This document shows, piece after piece, positions 8,866 to 16,728 of a stretch of 64,000 nt of DNA; position 1 is the first letter of the stretch; each line of letters begins with the position of its first letter. The translations under genes were made by a program, and so were the position numbers. Source of the DNA: Archangium lansingense (GTDB lineage Bacteria > Myxococcota > Myxococcia > Myxococcales > Myxococcaceae); NCBI RefSeq assembly GCF_026626635.1, contig NZ_JAPNKA010000001.1, positions 6,510,001 through 6,574,000 on the forward strand, given 5' to 3'. The notes under the pieces were generated by a model. That model ran no database searches. It was given only the letters and a program-made list of their open reading frames with translations, and was not told the origin of the DNA.

Positions 8866-9798
8866 ATGCTTGTCAATCACGAGGGGCTCTGGACGCTGCT
8901 GGAGGTGAGCCGTGCGGGGACCCACGCGGCGGCGGCAGCGCGGCTGGGGGTGACGCCGTCGGCGGTGGGGCAGCAGCTCAAGGCGTTGGAGGGACAGTTG
9001 GGGCTGGCGCTCTTCGAGCGGGTGGGGCGGCGCTCGCGGCTCACCACGGCCGGGGCGGTGTTGGTGGCGCGGCTGGAGGAGCACCTGCCCGCGGTGGAGG
9101 CCGCCATCGAGGAGGCGAGGGCCGAGCAGACAGTGGTGCGCGGCGAGGTGAGGTTCGGGGGCCCGGCGCCCTTCTGTCGTGTCTGGCTGCGGCCTCGCCT
9201 GCCGCCGCTGTTGGCCCGCTACCCGGAGCTCACGCTCTCGGTACGCTTCGGGGTGGCCTCGGTGCTGCTCCACCGGCTGCTCGCGGGGGAGGTGGATCTG
9301 GCCGTGCTCAGCGTCCCCGCCGACGAGGTGGCGCTGGAGTCGCGCCCCATTGCCCAGGAGGAGTTCATCGCGGTAGCCGCGCCGCGCTACCTCGGTGAAC
9401 GGGGGATGCCACGCACCGTGACGGACTTCTCCGCGCAGCGCTACATCGCCTTCGACGAGGATCTGGCCATGCTAACGCCCTGGTGGCATGCCGCCTTCGG
9501 GCCGCGCACCCCACTGCCCAAAGGGGTGGTGTGTCATATCGCCAACCTGGATGAGATGCTGGCCCTGGCTGAGGCCGGCTGCGGCATCGCGGTGCTGCCG
9601 GACTACCTGGTGGAGGACAGTCTGAGCGCCGGGCGGGTGCAGGCGCTCAAGCCGGAGCGGCGGCGCGGCTCACTGCGCCAGCCCCGAGGCACCCTGTGGC
9701 TGGCCTGGCGACGCGCGGCGGCGCCAACCGCGCGCTTCCTCGCGGTGCGTGACTGGCTGCTGGAGGCCAGCCCGGCGGCGCTTCAAGGGCCTCGTTGA
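8866..9798 (+). CDS. LysR-family transcriptional regulator
   Basis: Second LysR regulator in the window, 310 residues. The N-terminal helix-turn-helix (about residues 5-62) reads EGLWTLLEVSRAGTHAAAA, TPSAVGQQLKALE, LGLALFERVGRRSRLTTAG. An alanine-rich first helix replaces the more usual SFTRAA pattern. The effector-binding domain runs from about 90, opening with GEVRFGGPAPF, and includes LPDYLVEDSLSAGR near the end. It is divergent from the DJ-1/PfpI gene with a 109-bp gap, so that gene is the likely target. The inducer is unknown. Confidence 0.92.
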   Translation: MLVNHEGLWTLLEVSRAGTHAAAAARLGVTPSAVGQQLKALEGQLGLALFERVGRRSRLTTAGAVLVARLEEHLPAVEAAIEEARAEQTVVRGEVRFGGPAPFCRVWLRPRLPPLLARYPELTLSVRFGVASVLLHRLLAGEVDLAVLSVPADEVALESRPIAQEEFIAVAAPRYLGERGMPRTVTDFSAQRYIAFDEDLAMLTPWWHAAFGPRTPLPKGVVCHIANLDEMLALAEAGCGIAVLPDYLVEDSLSAGRVQALKPERRRGSLRQPRGTLWLAWRRAAAPTARFLAVRDWLLEASPAALQGPR

Positions 9799-9808
9799 GT
9801 CCGACGCT

Positions 9809-10375
9809 TCACCCCTCGAAGCGGTACATGACGTCAGTGCGCAGCACGTACTTGACGCCACCGCGCACCACCGCGCCCTCGTGCAGCACCCTGTGCTCGA
9901 ACAGCAGCCCCAGTCCCCGGGCAGGGATGACCTCCTGCTGCAGACCGGGGAAGCGCGTCTCTCCGCCCTCACACTCACTGTTGAGGTAGACGAGCAGGGT
10001 GAGCAGGCTCCGCTCGTCGGGCGAGCGGACGAAGGCCCCGTCCTTGTGTGGCGCGAAGTACTGCCCCGGCTGGTAGCGGTAGCAGCGAAAGCGCTCGTTG
10101 GTTCCTACCGCCCGCCAGCCGCCCACGAGCTGCGGGATGCAGGGCCTCACGCGCTCGAAGAGCTCCGCCGCCAGGGCCACGTCGTCGAACATCACCCGGT
10201 CGTTGTTGCGGATGTCCGGGCGCATCACGAAGCCAAACGGCGTGGTGATGGGCGCCGGGGCCGGTCCCAGGGACTCGATGCGCTGGCGTATCGCCTCGCA
10301 CTCCGCGTCGGACAGCACGGCGGAGAGGGTCCGGATGAATGGCTGCTTCAAGTCCACCTGCGTCGATGCATCCAT
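9809..10375 (-). CDS. 2OG-Fe(II) dioxygenase, prolyl 4-hydroxylase-like
   Basis: Non-haem iron, 2-oxoglutarate-dependent oxygenase of 188 residues with a double-stranded beta-helix fold. The iron ligands are seen as the HxD pair in YFAPHKDGAF and a distal histidine in VLHEGAVVRGG; the 2-oxoglutarate-binding arginine follows in KYVLRTDVMY. YQPGQYFAPHKDG is typical of the P4Hc/prolyl-hydroxylase-like group. The substrate (protein side chain or small molecule) is not known. The start at 10375 (ATG) was taken from frame. The upstream control region (10401-10444) is rich in palindromes. It is convergent with the LysR gene, 10 bp away. Confidence 0.85.
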   Translation of the reverse strand: MDASTQVDLKQPFIRTLSAVLSDAECEAIRQRIESLGPAPAPITTPFGFVMRPDIRNNDRVMFDDVALAAELFERVRPCIPQLVGGWRAVGTNERFRCYRYQPGQYFAPHKDGAFVRSPDERSLLTLLVYLNSECEGGETRFPGLQQEVIPARGLGLLFEHRVLHEGAVVRGGVKYVLRTDVMYRFEG

Positions 10376-10400
10376 GGCGATCCCCCTGAAAGCGAGCTTG

Positions 10401-10444
10401 GTGTAATATACACACTAATGTGGCTTGCGCAAGGGGCTTAGTGT
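10401..10444. promoter_or_regulatory. palindrome-rich promoter/operator of the 2OG oxygenase gene
   Basis: Within 44 bp are GTGTA-ATA-TACAC (10401-10413), the perfect palindrome CTTGCGCAAG (10424-10433), and the pair ACACTAA (10412-10418) / TTAGTGT (10438-10444). On the minus strand TTGCGC and TATATT are 16 bp apart, a plausible sigma-70 type -35/-10 pair for the oxygenase. The stretch is unusually AT-rich for this genome. The promoter and operator are inference. Confidence 0.45.
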
Positions 10445-10590
10445 ATTAAGGACACCCATGCGTTGGGTGCGCGAGAGCTTCGCCGCGAGAGGGCATGGGG
10501 ACCGGTTTGTGGCGCCATGGCGTCCGGTGGGTTGAGGTCCAGCAGGACGTGTGAGAATGGTGGCCTCTGTCCCCTGGAGGCCCCACCTCG

Positions 10591-11924
10591 ATGCGTCGTG
10601 CCCTGCTCTCCGCCTTCCTGCTCTTCTCGGCCCTGCCCGCCAGCGCCGCCGAATCCCACGCCCAGAGTTCCTGGCCCCGCATCCGCAAGGCCCGCATCCA
10701 GCAACTGCTCCCGCGAGCCATGGAGCGGGCCAAGGTGGAGGCCTGGGTCGTGCTCTGCCGCGAGAATGACAATGATCCACTCGCCATGCACGTCGGCTGT
10801 GAGAACGCTGGCGGCCAGGCGGCCTTCCTCTTCCTGAAGCAGAAGGATGGGGTGCGCTCACTCGCGCTCTCTCCGGCTGGTGAGGCGAAGGCACTCCAGG
10901 ATGTGGGCACCCACGACGAGGTGGTCTCCCTGGAGCGTGGCACGGACCTGTTCGCCCGGGTGGCCGCGGCGCTCTCCGAGGCGAAGCCTCAGCGCATCGC
11001 GGTGAACTCCTCGAGCACGCTCACCGTGGCGGACGGGCTGTCGTCCACCCAGCGTGAGCGGCTCGAAGCGTCGCTTCCTCCCGCGCTGCGCCGCCGCCTC
11101 GTCTCGTCCGAGGAGCTCGTCTTCGAGTGGCTGTCGGTGAAGCTGCCCGAGGAGGTGGAGATCATGCGGCGCGCCGCGGCGCTGACTGCCTCGCTCCAGG
11201 AGGAGGCCTACCGCACTGTCGTCCCGGGCAAGACGCGTGACTCGGACGTGGCGCGCTTTCTCAAGAAGCGCATCGCCGAGCTCGGCGTGGAGGATGGCTG
11301 GCAACCTGACCAGAACCCCAACGTGAACTCCGGTCCGGACCGTGGCCACTCGCACGCGACGGATCGCGTCATCCAGCCGGGTGACTTCATCCAGACGGAC
11401 TTCGGCATCAAGGTGGAGGGCATGTGGAGCACTGACATCCAGCGTTTCGCCTACGTGCTCGCCCCGGGACAGACGCAGCCTCCACCGGAGGCGCTGGAGA
11501 AGTGGGAGAAGTCGAAAAAGGGCAGCCGGGTGGCGCTCGCGGCGATGAAGCCGGGCGTGCGCGGCTACGACGTGGACAAGGCCCAGCGTGACTGGATGCG
11601 CGAGGCGGGCTCGGAGCCGGTGATGTGGGGCACGGGCCATCCGGTGGGCTACTGGGCGCACGACGTGGGCCCGGCGCTTTCGGGTGCTCAGAAGGGCAAG
11701 CCGCCCGAGGGCTGGGCGCTCCGGCCCCTCCGCCCCGGCCAGGTCTTCGGCTTCGATGGCTTCTTCGCCTGGAAGCTCGAGACTCCTGCGAGACGAAGAC
11801 GCTCTCGGTCGAGGAGATGGCCGTGGTGACGGAGAAGGGCGCGGAGTACCTCATCCCGCCTCAGGAGGATCTCATCCTCATCCCCTCGCCAGCGGAGCCC
11901 CGCAAGCCGGGCAGCGGGGGGTAA
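10591..11924 (+). pseudogene. M24 family metallopeptidase (Xaa-Pro aminopeptidase-like), frameshifted near 3' end
   Basis: Secreted pita-bread metallopeptidase. A signal peptide (about residues 1-19, ending PASAA) is followed by an N-terminal domain and the catalytic domain from about 185. Metal-site motifs include IQTDFGIKVEGMWSTDIQRF (two aspartates) and GTGHPVGYWAHDVGP (histidine). The opening frame stays homologous up to FGFDGFFAWKLE (about 11787), then ends in arginine-rich nonsense at 11829. The expected C-terminus, ETKTLSVEEMAVVTEKGAEYL, continues in the next frame to a stop at 11922-11924. One base appears to be lost at about 11780-11795. The shift removes the last metal-ligand glutamate (SVEEMAVVTEKG). 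The gene is therefore broken, or the sequence has an error here. It would encode about 444 residues if intact. Confidence 0.8.
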
Positions 11925-11927
11925 TGC

Positions 11928-12458
11928 TCAGAGCACCTGTCGGAACGTGAGGCTCATCCGCTGGGGAGCCTCGGGCTCGGGCGGCAGTGCGTGCATCCAT
12001 TCGTCCTGTACGCGCTGCTGCATCACCAGCAGGGAGCCGCTGTGCAGCGGCACGTCCACCACCTGCTCCTTCGCCTCCTTCCGCCGGAACCGCAAGGTAC
12101 GCGGGCCACCCAGGCTGACGATGGAGACGGTGGTGCCCGGCTGGAGATGTGCATAGGAGTCCGAGTGGAATCCCATGCTGGATGCGCCCTCCGGGTAGAA
12201 GTTGATGAGGCAGTTCGTGATGGGGTGCTGGACCACGCTCTCGATCCGCCGCGCCAACGCATCCAGCTCCGGGGGCATGGGCACGTACGGGTACTCGATG
12301 CCGGAGTAGTTGTACGGCGCACCGAAGCTCGCGGTGAGCCGCGCGCGCATGCGCGTGTCCCAGGCGATGGTACGCTGGAGCAGTTCGAAGAGCGACGAGG
12401 GCTCGGACACGAAGGACTCGGCGAGCCCCGCACCCGCGATGCGGGGATGAGGCGTCAT
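11928..12458 (-). CDS. AlkB-like 2OG-Fe(II) oxygenase
   Basis: AlkB-family dioxygenase of 176 residues, the usual size; relatives remove alkyl groups from damaged bases by oxidation. The N-terminal substrate lid includes YNYSGIEYPYVPMP. The core motif NFYPEGASSMGFHSD carries the HxD iron ligands, the second histidine is in WMHALPP, and the 2-oxoglutarate arginines are in RMSLTFRQV. It lies 12 bp downstream of a PadR gene and is probably co-transcribed with it. Whether it repairs DNA or modifies RNA or another substrate cannot be told from the sequence. It is convergent with the M24 gene, with a 3-bp gap. Confidence 0.88.
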   Translation of the reverse strand: MTPHPRIAGAGLAESFVSEPSSLFELLQRTIAWDTRMRARLTASFGAPYNYSGIEYPYVPMPPELDALARRIESVVQHPITNCLINFYPEGASSMGFHSDSYAHLQPGTTVSIVSLGGPRTLRFRRKEAKEQVVDVPLHSGSLLVMQQRVQDEWMHALPPEPEAPQRMSLTFRQVL

Positions 12459-12470
12459 GGCTTGTACCCC

Positions 12471-12782
12471 TCAGAAGGCTCCCGCGGGCAGCAGCAGGCC
12501 GAGTACGGCCCGCTTCTGCTCGAGCGCCGCACGCCGGCCCTCGCCCGTCAGCTCGTAGTAGCGCCTCGGCCGGCCGCCACGCTCTGGCAGGGGTTCTCCC
12601 TCGAAGCTGCGCACCAGTCCCTCTCGCTCGAGGGCCTTGAGCGCCGGGTACACCGAGCCCTCGTTCAGGACGATCTTCCCATGGGTCCGGGTACGCACCT
12701 TCTCGATGATCTCCAGTCCGAAGCTCCTGTCATGCATCAGCACGGTCAGGATCGCGGTCCGGGTCGAGAGGGGGGTATCCAT
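12471..12782 (-). CDS. PadR-family transcriptional regulator
   Basis: Small winged-helix repressor of 103 residues. The PadR signature is clear: SFGLEIIEKVRTRTHGKIVLNEG, then GSVYPALKALEREGLVRS, GRPRRYYELTGEGRRAL. It lacks the long C-terminal dimer helix, placing it in the short PadR-s2 class. It is the first gene of a two-gene unit with the AlkB-like oxygenase. The ligand is unknown. A 12-bp palindrome (CGGGCATGCCCG, 12830-12841) lies about 50 bp upstream and might be an operator, or a terminator for the preceding gene. Confidence 0.9.
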   Translation of the reverse strand: MDTPLSTRTAILTVLMHDRSFGLEIIEKVRTRTHGKIVLNEGSVYPALKALEREGLVRSFEGEPLPERGGRPRRYYELTGEGRRAALEQKRAVLGLLLPAGAF

Positions 12783-12829
12783 GGGCCGGGCAGGCTACCT
12801 CGGACTTTGAGGATTACAACCCCGAGTCA

Positions 12830-12841
12830 CGGGCATGCCCG
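12830..12841. promoter_or_regulatory. 12-bp perfect palindrome upstream of padR
   Basis: CGGGCATGCCCG is fully symmetric and sits in the 114-bp gap between the unknown gene at 12897-13355 and padR. It differs from the ATGT-N8-ACAT type of site known for some PadR proteins, so assignment as operator is weak. Confidence 0.25.
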
Positions 12842-12896
12842 CCAGTTACCAGATGGAAGCAGGGCAGGGCCGTGGGGCCCCGCCCGCGTGCAGCGA

Positions 12897-13355
12897 CTAC
12901 TCTTGGCCCTTGCCGCCGCTGTTCCCGGTGGCCGCCGTCTCTGTCCCGAGGATCGCGTGGACGCCGTCCTGCACCGAGTGGGCGCTGACCCAGAAGAGGG
13001 TGGAGAGAATCCTCGCCTGGATCTTCCACTTCGGTTGTCCCTCCTTCACCATCTTCTGGAGGGCCTCCAGCGCATCGCCGAGCTCCTCGGTGCTGATGCG
13101 CTGGGGGAGGTGCGCGCCCATGGAGTCGAAGAGCCGCCGGGCCTCCAGCAGCAGCTCCGACTGCTCCGGGAGCTTCGCTGGCACAGCCACGGGCTGCGCC
13201 TCTTCCTTCCTGGCGGGGGCGGTGGACGTCACGGAGGGGTGGCGCGTGGCGCAGGGGCCGGACATCACGTTCCTCCCGCGCCCGCGGGTGAGCCCATCAT
13301 CGAGCGCGAACCACTCATCCCCGTATGTGGACTCCGGCTTGTGCTCGTCGTTCAT
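12897..13355 (-). CDS. hypothetical protein
   Basis: Not recognised. It encodes 152 residues with no signal peptide or membrane segment. The N-terminal 55 residues are polar and probably disordered. Residues about 62-135 look helical (LPEQSELLLEARRLFDSMG, ALEALQKMVKEGQPKWKI), followed by a small tail rich in Gly, Thr and Ser. High third-position GC and an AT-rich region just upstream support a real gene. It is read in the same direction as the padR-alkB unit but lies 114 bp upstream, so may be separate. Confidence 0.55.
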   Translation of the reverse strand: MNDEHKPESTYGDEWFALDDGLTRGRGRNVMSGPCATRHPSVTSTAPARKEEAQPVAVPAKLPEQSELLLEARRLFDSMGAHLPQRISTEELGDALEALQKMVKEGQPKWKIQARILSTLFWVSAHSVQDGVHAILGTETAATGNSGGKGQE

Positions 13356-13576
13356 CGGAACACCTCCGTGGGATGCAACAGGTTGAGCCCTGCAACGTCT
13401 TCGTTACGGAAAATCCGCTCGTGGTTACCCTCCCGAATGCCTATGGCATCCCACATCGCCCGGCCTGTGTGGGATTTCCGGTGCTTTCGTGGGATGTAAG
13501 GTACCTAGAATTTTGAGGTTTGCAATTTAAAAATTCCACATCCAACGGACTGTTGAGGTCCTGACAGTTTGAGGAC
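13356..13576. promoter_or_regulatory. AT-rich intergenic region with repeated TTGAGG boxes
   Basis: This gap between the SWIM gene stop and the hypothetical gene is far richer in A/T than its surroundings, especially 13505-13540. It contains the inverted repeat GAATTTT (13508-13514) / AAAATTC (13530-13536) and three copies of TTGAGG (13513-13518, 13553-13558, 13569-13574). It probably holds the promoter of the leftward hypothetical gene; the boxes may be protein-binding sites. No gene is seen in it. Confidence 0.4.
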
Positions 13577-15607
13577 TCACGTCCCGAGCTGCTCGAGTCC
13601 CACCGTGACGCGCAGGGCCGCATCGGCCCACGCCGCCGCGAGCGCCGCCTCGTCCGAGGCCTGGCCCGAGGCACGGGCCGCTTCCAGCTTCGTGGCGAGC
13701 GATCCCAGGTCATCCGCCAGGCGCTTCATCCCGAGCTCCCGGACACGCGCGGCCACAGCCGAGAGCCGAGACGTCCAGGCCGGGACGACATGGCGCAGGC
13801 CCTGATGCACCGCGTCAGCCAGGCAGCCTTCCAACTCGGCGAGGGCCGCCGGGAGGGGGGGCAGCGGGGGCCTGTCCTCCGCCGTGCGCAGCGGCCCCGT
13901 CGCGGCAGCGGGTTGCAGGTCGAGCACCACCACTCCCGAGCCCTCGCATGACAGGGCCAGCGGCTCGACGATGAGCCCGCGGGCGGACCTCCGCACCTCA
14001 CCTGAGAGGTAGCGGAGCTGCCCGCGTTTTCCACCCAGGCCCTCGGCGAGCGCGTCCAGTGCCCCGGGGGCCACCCGGCGGTGGGACAGCTCCACGAAGA
14101 AGGTGTGCCCTCCCGCGTCCTCCAGCTCCGCGCGCACCATCTGGGCGCCCGGCGCATAGGTCACATCCACCACGCGGGAGACCGCGAAGGCGTGCACGTT
14201 CTCGGCGAGCTGACGCGGCCGCAGGAAGCGTGGCGGCCGGGCCCGCAGGATTGCCTCCAGCACGGAGACGTCCTTCACGAGCAGCGGCGCTGGCAGCAGG
14301 CTCCAGTCTCCGGACTGAGGCGTCACGGAGGTGCGCTGCAGCCCCCGCGTGGAGAACACCACGAGGCGATCCGGCTGACGGGTGGCGCCCGAGGTCACCA
14401 CCTGTCCTCTCCCGAGGGCCTCGAGCGTCGCGCCGGGCGCTCCCTGCCGACGTCCGAGCTCAGCGCCATTCTCGGGTGTTTGATCCTCCGCATAGGTGAA
14501 GGCACGGCGCACCACGAGGAGGCCTGCGCTGGCCGGGTCCGCCAGCACCACTTCCGCGCGGCGCTCCCTGCCATCGGCGAACAGCCGCGTCCCGAGCGAC
14601 ACCAGCCGCACGTAGTCGAGCTTCGTCTCCGGAGCCTCGTCCATGCCCAGCACCGCGCGAGGCGGTACAGCTCCACCGGTGCGAGCGGCGCGGAGGCGAG
14701 CGAAGAGCTCCGCCAGGGTGGCCGAGAGCTTCGCCGGGGCGTAGCGGGCACCGCGGCTCACGTAGGCCCCGAGCAGATCCTCAATCTCATCGAGCGCCGC
14801 GAGCGGCCAGGCCATCTTCACGTCCGCGAGGCTCGAGCGCGCCAAAGCGAAACGTCCCGCGAGGCCGGTGCTGGCGTGCTGGGCTCCCTCCAGCAGGAGG
14901 AAGCTGGCCAGATCGCCCGCGGCGTCTAGTGCGGGTCCACCTTCGTGCGACTCGACGTGTTGGCGCGCCACCTCGACGGAGAGCTCGCGGCTCGTGGCGT
15001 CCTTCTCATCGGCGGCGCGGAAGGCCCAGATGGCCAGGGGCAGGTGCTCGCAGCCCGTGCCCACCGAGCAGTCGCAGCGCGCGTAACCCAGGTTCCGGGG
15101 CACGAGGAAGCGCACCGTGCATGTGGCGAGTGACACCGTGGGCACGTCCTCGCCCACGAACGTTCCCCGGCGCACTTGCGCGAGATAGCCGCGCTCCCGG
15201 AGGGACTCGGCCCGCTCCAGCGAGCGGCGGGGAATCAGCTCCGCCAGGGCCTGGTCGTCCACCGAGCCCGGAGACCAGGGGGGCTCCGGTGCGGTCTCCG
15301 CGGCCTTCTCCGGGGCCGGCGCCGCGCTCGCGCTGGAGAGGGTGGGGTAGGCGAGCGCCACGGCCACGCGGTGTCGGCACACAGTGGTGGCGTTGCAGGT
15401 GCAGGGACTGTCCTTCAGGCTCTTACCCGGGAGGAGCCGGGCCGAGTTCCCATCCTCGAAGGTGCCCACCACCGTGCCATCGGCCAGCTCTTCCAGCCGG
15501 GGTCCCTTGCCCTGCTCGATCTCCTTCTGCGCGCGCTTCACCAGCCCCAGGTTGGACAGGCTGGCGATGGCCTGCGGGGTGAGGGCGAGCAGATCGGGGC
15601 GGCTCAT
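13577..15607 (-). CDS. SWIM zinc-finger protein
   Basis: Last gene of a four-gene operon; 676 residues from the ATG at 15607, which overlaps the VWA stop codon in ATGA. Two SWIM-type zinc sites are visible: C69-x-C71-x5-C77-x-H79 (CTCNATTVCRH) and C178-x-C180-x5-C186-x-H188 (CDCSVGTGCEH). SWIM modules bind nucleic acid or protein. The rest is an alpha/beta-rich region without a known catalytic motif, ending in a helical segment (about 590-676) full of alanine. An upstream in-frame extension exists inside the VWA gene but lacks coupling logic. Role in the complex is unknown. Confidence 0.85.
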   Translation of the reverse strand: MSRPDLLALTPQAIASLSNLGLVKRAQKEIEQGKGPRLEELADGTVVGTFEDGNSARLLPGKSLKDSPCTCNATTVCRHRVAVALAYPTLSSASAAPAPEKAAETAPEPPWSPGSVDDQALAELIPRRSLERAESLRERGYLAQVRRGTFVGEDVPTVSLATCTVRFLVPRNLGYARCDCSVGTGCEHLPLAIWAFRAADEKDATSRELSVEVARQHVESHEGGPALDAAGDLASFLLLEGAQHASTGLAGRFALARSSLADVKMAWPLAALDEIEDLLGAYVSRGARYAPAKLSATLAELFARLRAARTGGAVPPRAVLGMDEAPETKLDYVRLVSLGTRLFADGRERRAEVVLADPASAGLLVVRRAFTYAEDQTPENGAELGRRQGAPGATLEALGRGQVVTSGATRQPDRLVVFSTRGLQRTSVTPQSGDWSLLPAPLLVKDVSVLEAILRARPPRFLRPRQLAENVHAFAVSRVVDVTYAPGAQMVRAELEDAGGHTFFVELSHRRVAPGALDALAEGLGGKRGQLRYLSGEVRRSARGLIVEPLALSCEGSGVVVLDLQPAAATGPLRTAEDRPPLPPLPAALAELEGCLADAVHQGLRHVVPAWTSRLSAVAARVRELGMKRLADDLGSLATKLEAARASGQASDEAALAAAWADAALRVTVGLEQLGT

Positions 15608-16728
15608 GCGCGCACCTTCTCGGCGATCCACGCCGCGAGCTGGCCGGGCGTCATCGCTCCCACGTGGGCGCCCACCTCCACCAACCGCCGGGCGAGGTCC
15701 CGGTCGTAGTTCGGGGTCGCATCCGGTTCGAGCGCCGCGAGCCCCATCACCTTCGTTCCCTGGGCGCACAGCTCCTTCACGCGGCGCACGAGGAGCTCGG
15801 GGCTCCCGCCCTCGTAGAAGTCCGTGATGAGGACAACGATGCTTCGCCGGGGAACCTCGATGAGCCGCGCGCCGTAGGCCACCGCTTGCTGAATGTCCGT
15901 GCCTCCCCCGAGCTGCACCTTCATCAGCAGCTCCACCGGGTCGGTCACCTCACGGGTGAGGTCCACCACGGCGGTGTCGAAGGCAATCAGGTGCGTCTGG
16001 ATGCCCGGCAGTCCCCACAGGCAGGCCGCGGTGACGGCCGAGTGGATGACCGAGGACACCATGCTGCCGGACTGATCCACCAGGATGATCACCTGCCAGC
16101 GCTCGGTGAACCGCCGGGTGCGCGAGAAGAACGAGGCATGCTCGATGGTGAGCTTGCGCTCGGTGGGGGAGTACCGGTCCAGGTTCTGTCGCAGCGTCCG
16201 CCGGAAGTCGAAGTTGCGCGCCACCTTCAGCGGAGAGCGACGGCGCCGATCGAGCACGCCCGAGAAGGTCTGGCGAACCTCCTTGCTCAGCTTCTCCATC
16301 AGATCTCGCACCACCTTCTCGATGATGCGGCGGGCCACGGCCAGCACCTCGGGATTCATGAGGTGTTTGGTGCGCAGCACGGCGCGCAGGAGCGTCTCGT
16401 TGGGCTCCACGCGCGAGAGCACGTCGGCTCGCGTCACCACCTCGTCGATCTTGTAGCGCTCGACGGCATCGCGCTCGAGACGCTCGATGGTCTCCTTGGG
16501 GAACAGGGTGTGGACCTCGTTGATCCAGTCCGGGACGGTGAGCGAGGACGGGCCCGAGCCTCCCTGGCGCCCGCGTACATCGCGGTCAGCGAGGTCTCCC
16601 TCGCGCCCGTACAACCACTCGAGCGCCGCGTCCATGGCGCGGGCCTGCGAGTCCAGGCTGTTGCCGAGTGCTCCCTCCGCCGCCTCGCCGAGCACGAGGC
16701 GCCAGCGCGCCAGGGGATCCAGCGTCAT
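15604..16728 (-). CDS. VWA-domain protein (CoxE-like)
   Basis: Metal-binding von Willebrand A protein of 374 residues. The helical N-terminal part (1-205) precedes the VWA domain, whose MIDAS is intact: D218-Q-S220-G-S222 (LVDQSGSM), T277 and D278 in GGGTDI, and LITDFYEGG for the last acidic ligand. Such proteins pair with MoxR AAA ATPases, which use them as adaptors to remodel or insert cofactors into target complexes. The gene overlaps its neighbours on both sides by 4 bp (ATGA), a sign of translational coupling with DUF5682 and SWIM genes. Confidence 0.9.
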   Translation of the reverse strand: MTLDPLARWRLVLGEAAEGALGNSLDSQARAMDAALEWLYGREGDLADRDVRGRQGGSGPSSLTVPDWINEVHTLFPKETIERLERDAVERYKIDEVVTRADVLSRVEPNETLLRAVLRTKHLMNPEVLAVARRIIEKVVRDLMEKLSKEVRQTFSGVLDRRRRSPLKVARNFDFRRTLRQNLDRYSPTERKLTIEHASFFSRTRRFTERWQVIILVDQSGSMVSSVIHSAVTAACLWGLPGIQTHLIAFDTAVVDLTREVTDPVELLMKVQLGGGTDIQQAVAYGARLIEVPRRSIVVLITDFYEGGSPELLVRRVKELCAQGTKVMGLAALEPDATPNYDRDLARRLVEVGAHVGAMTPGQLAAWIAEKVRA

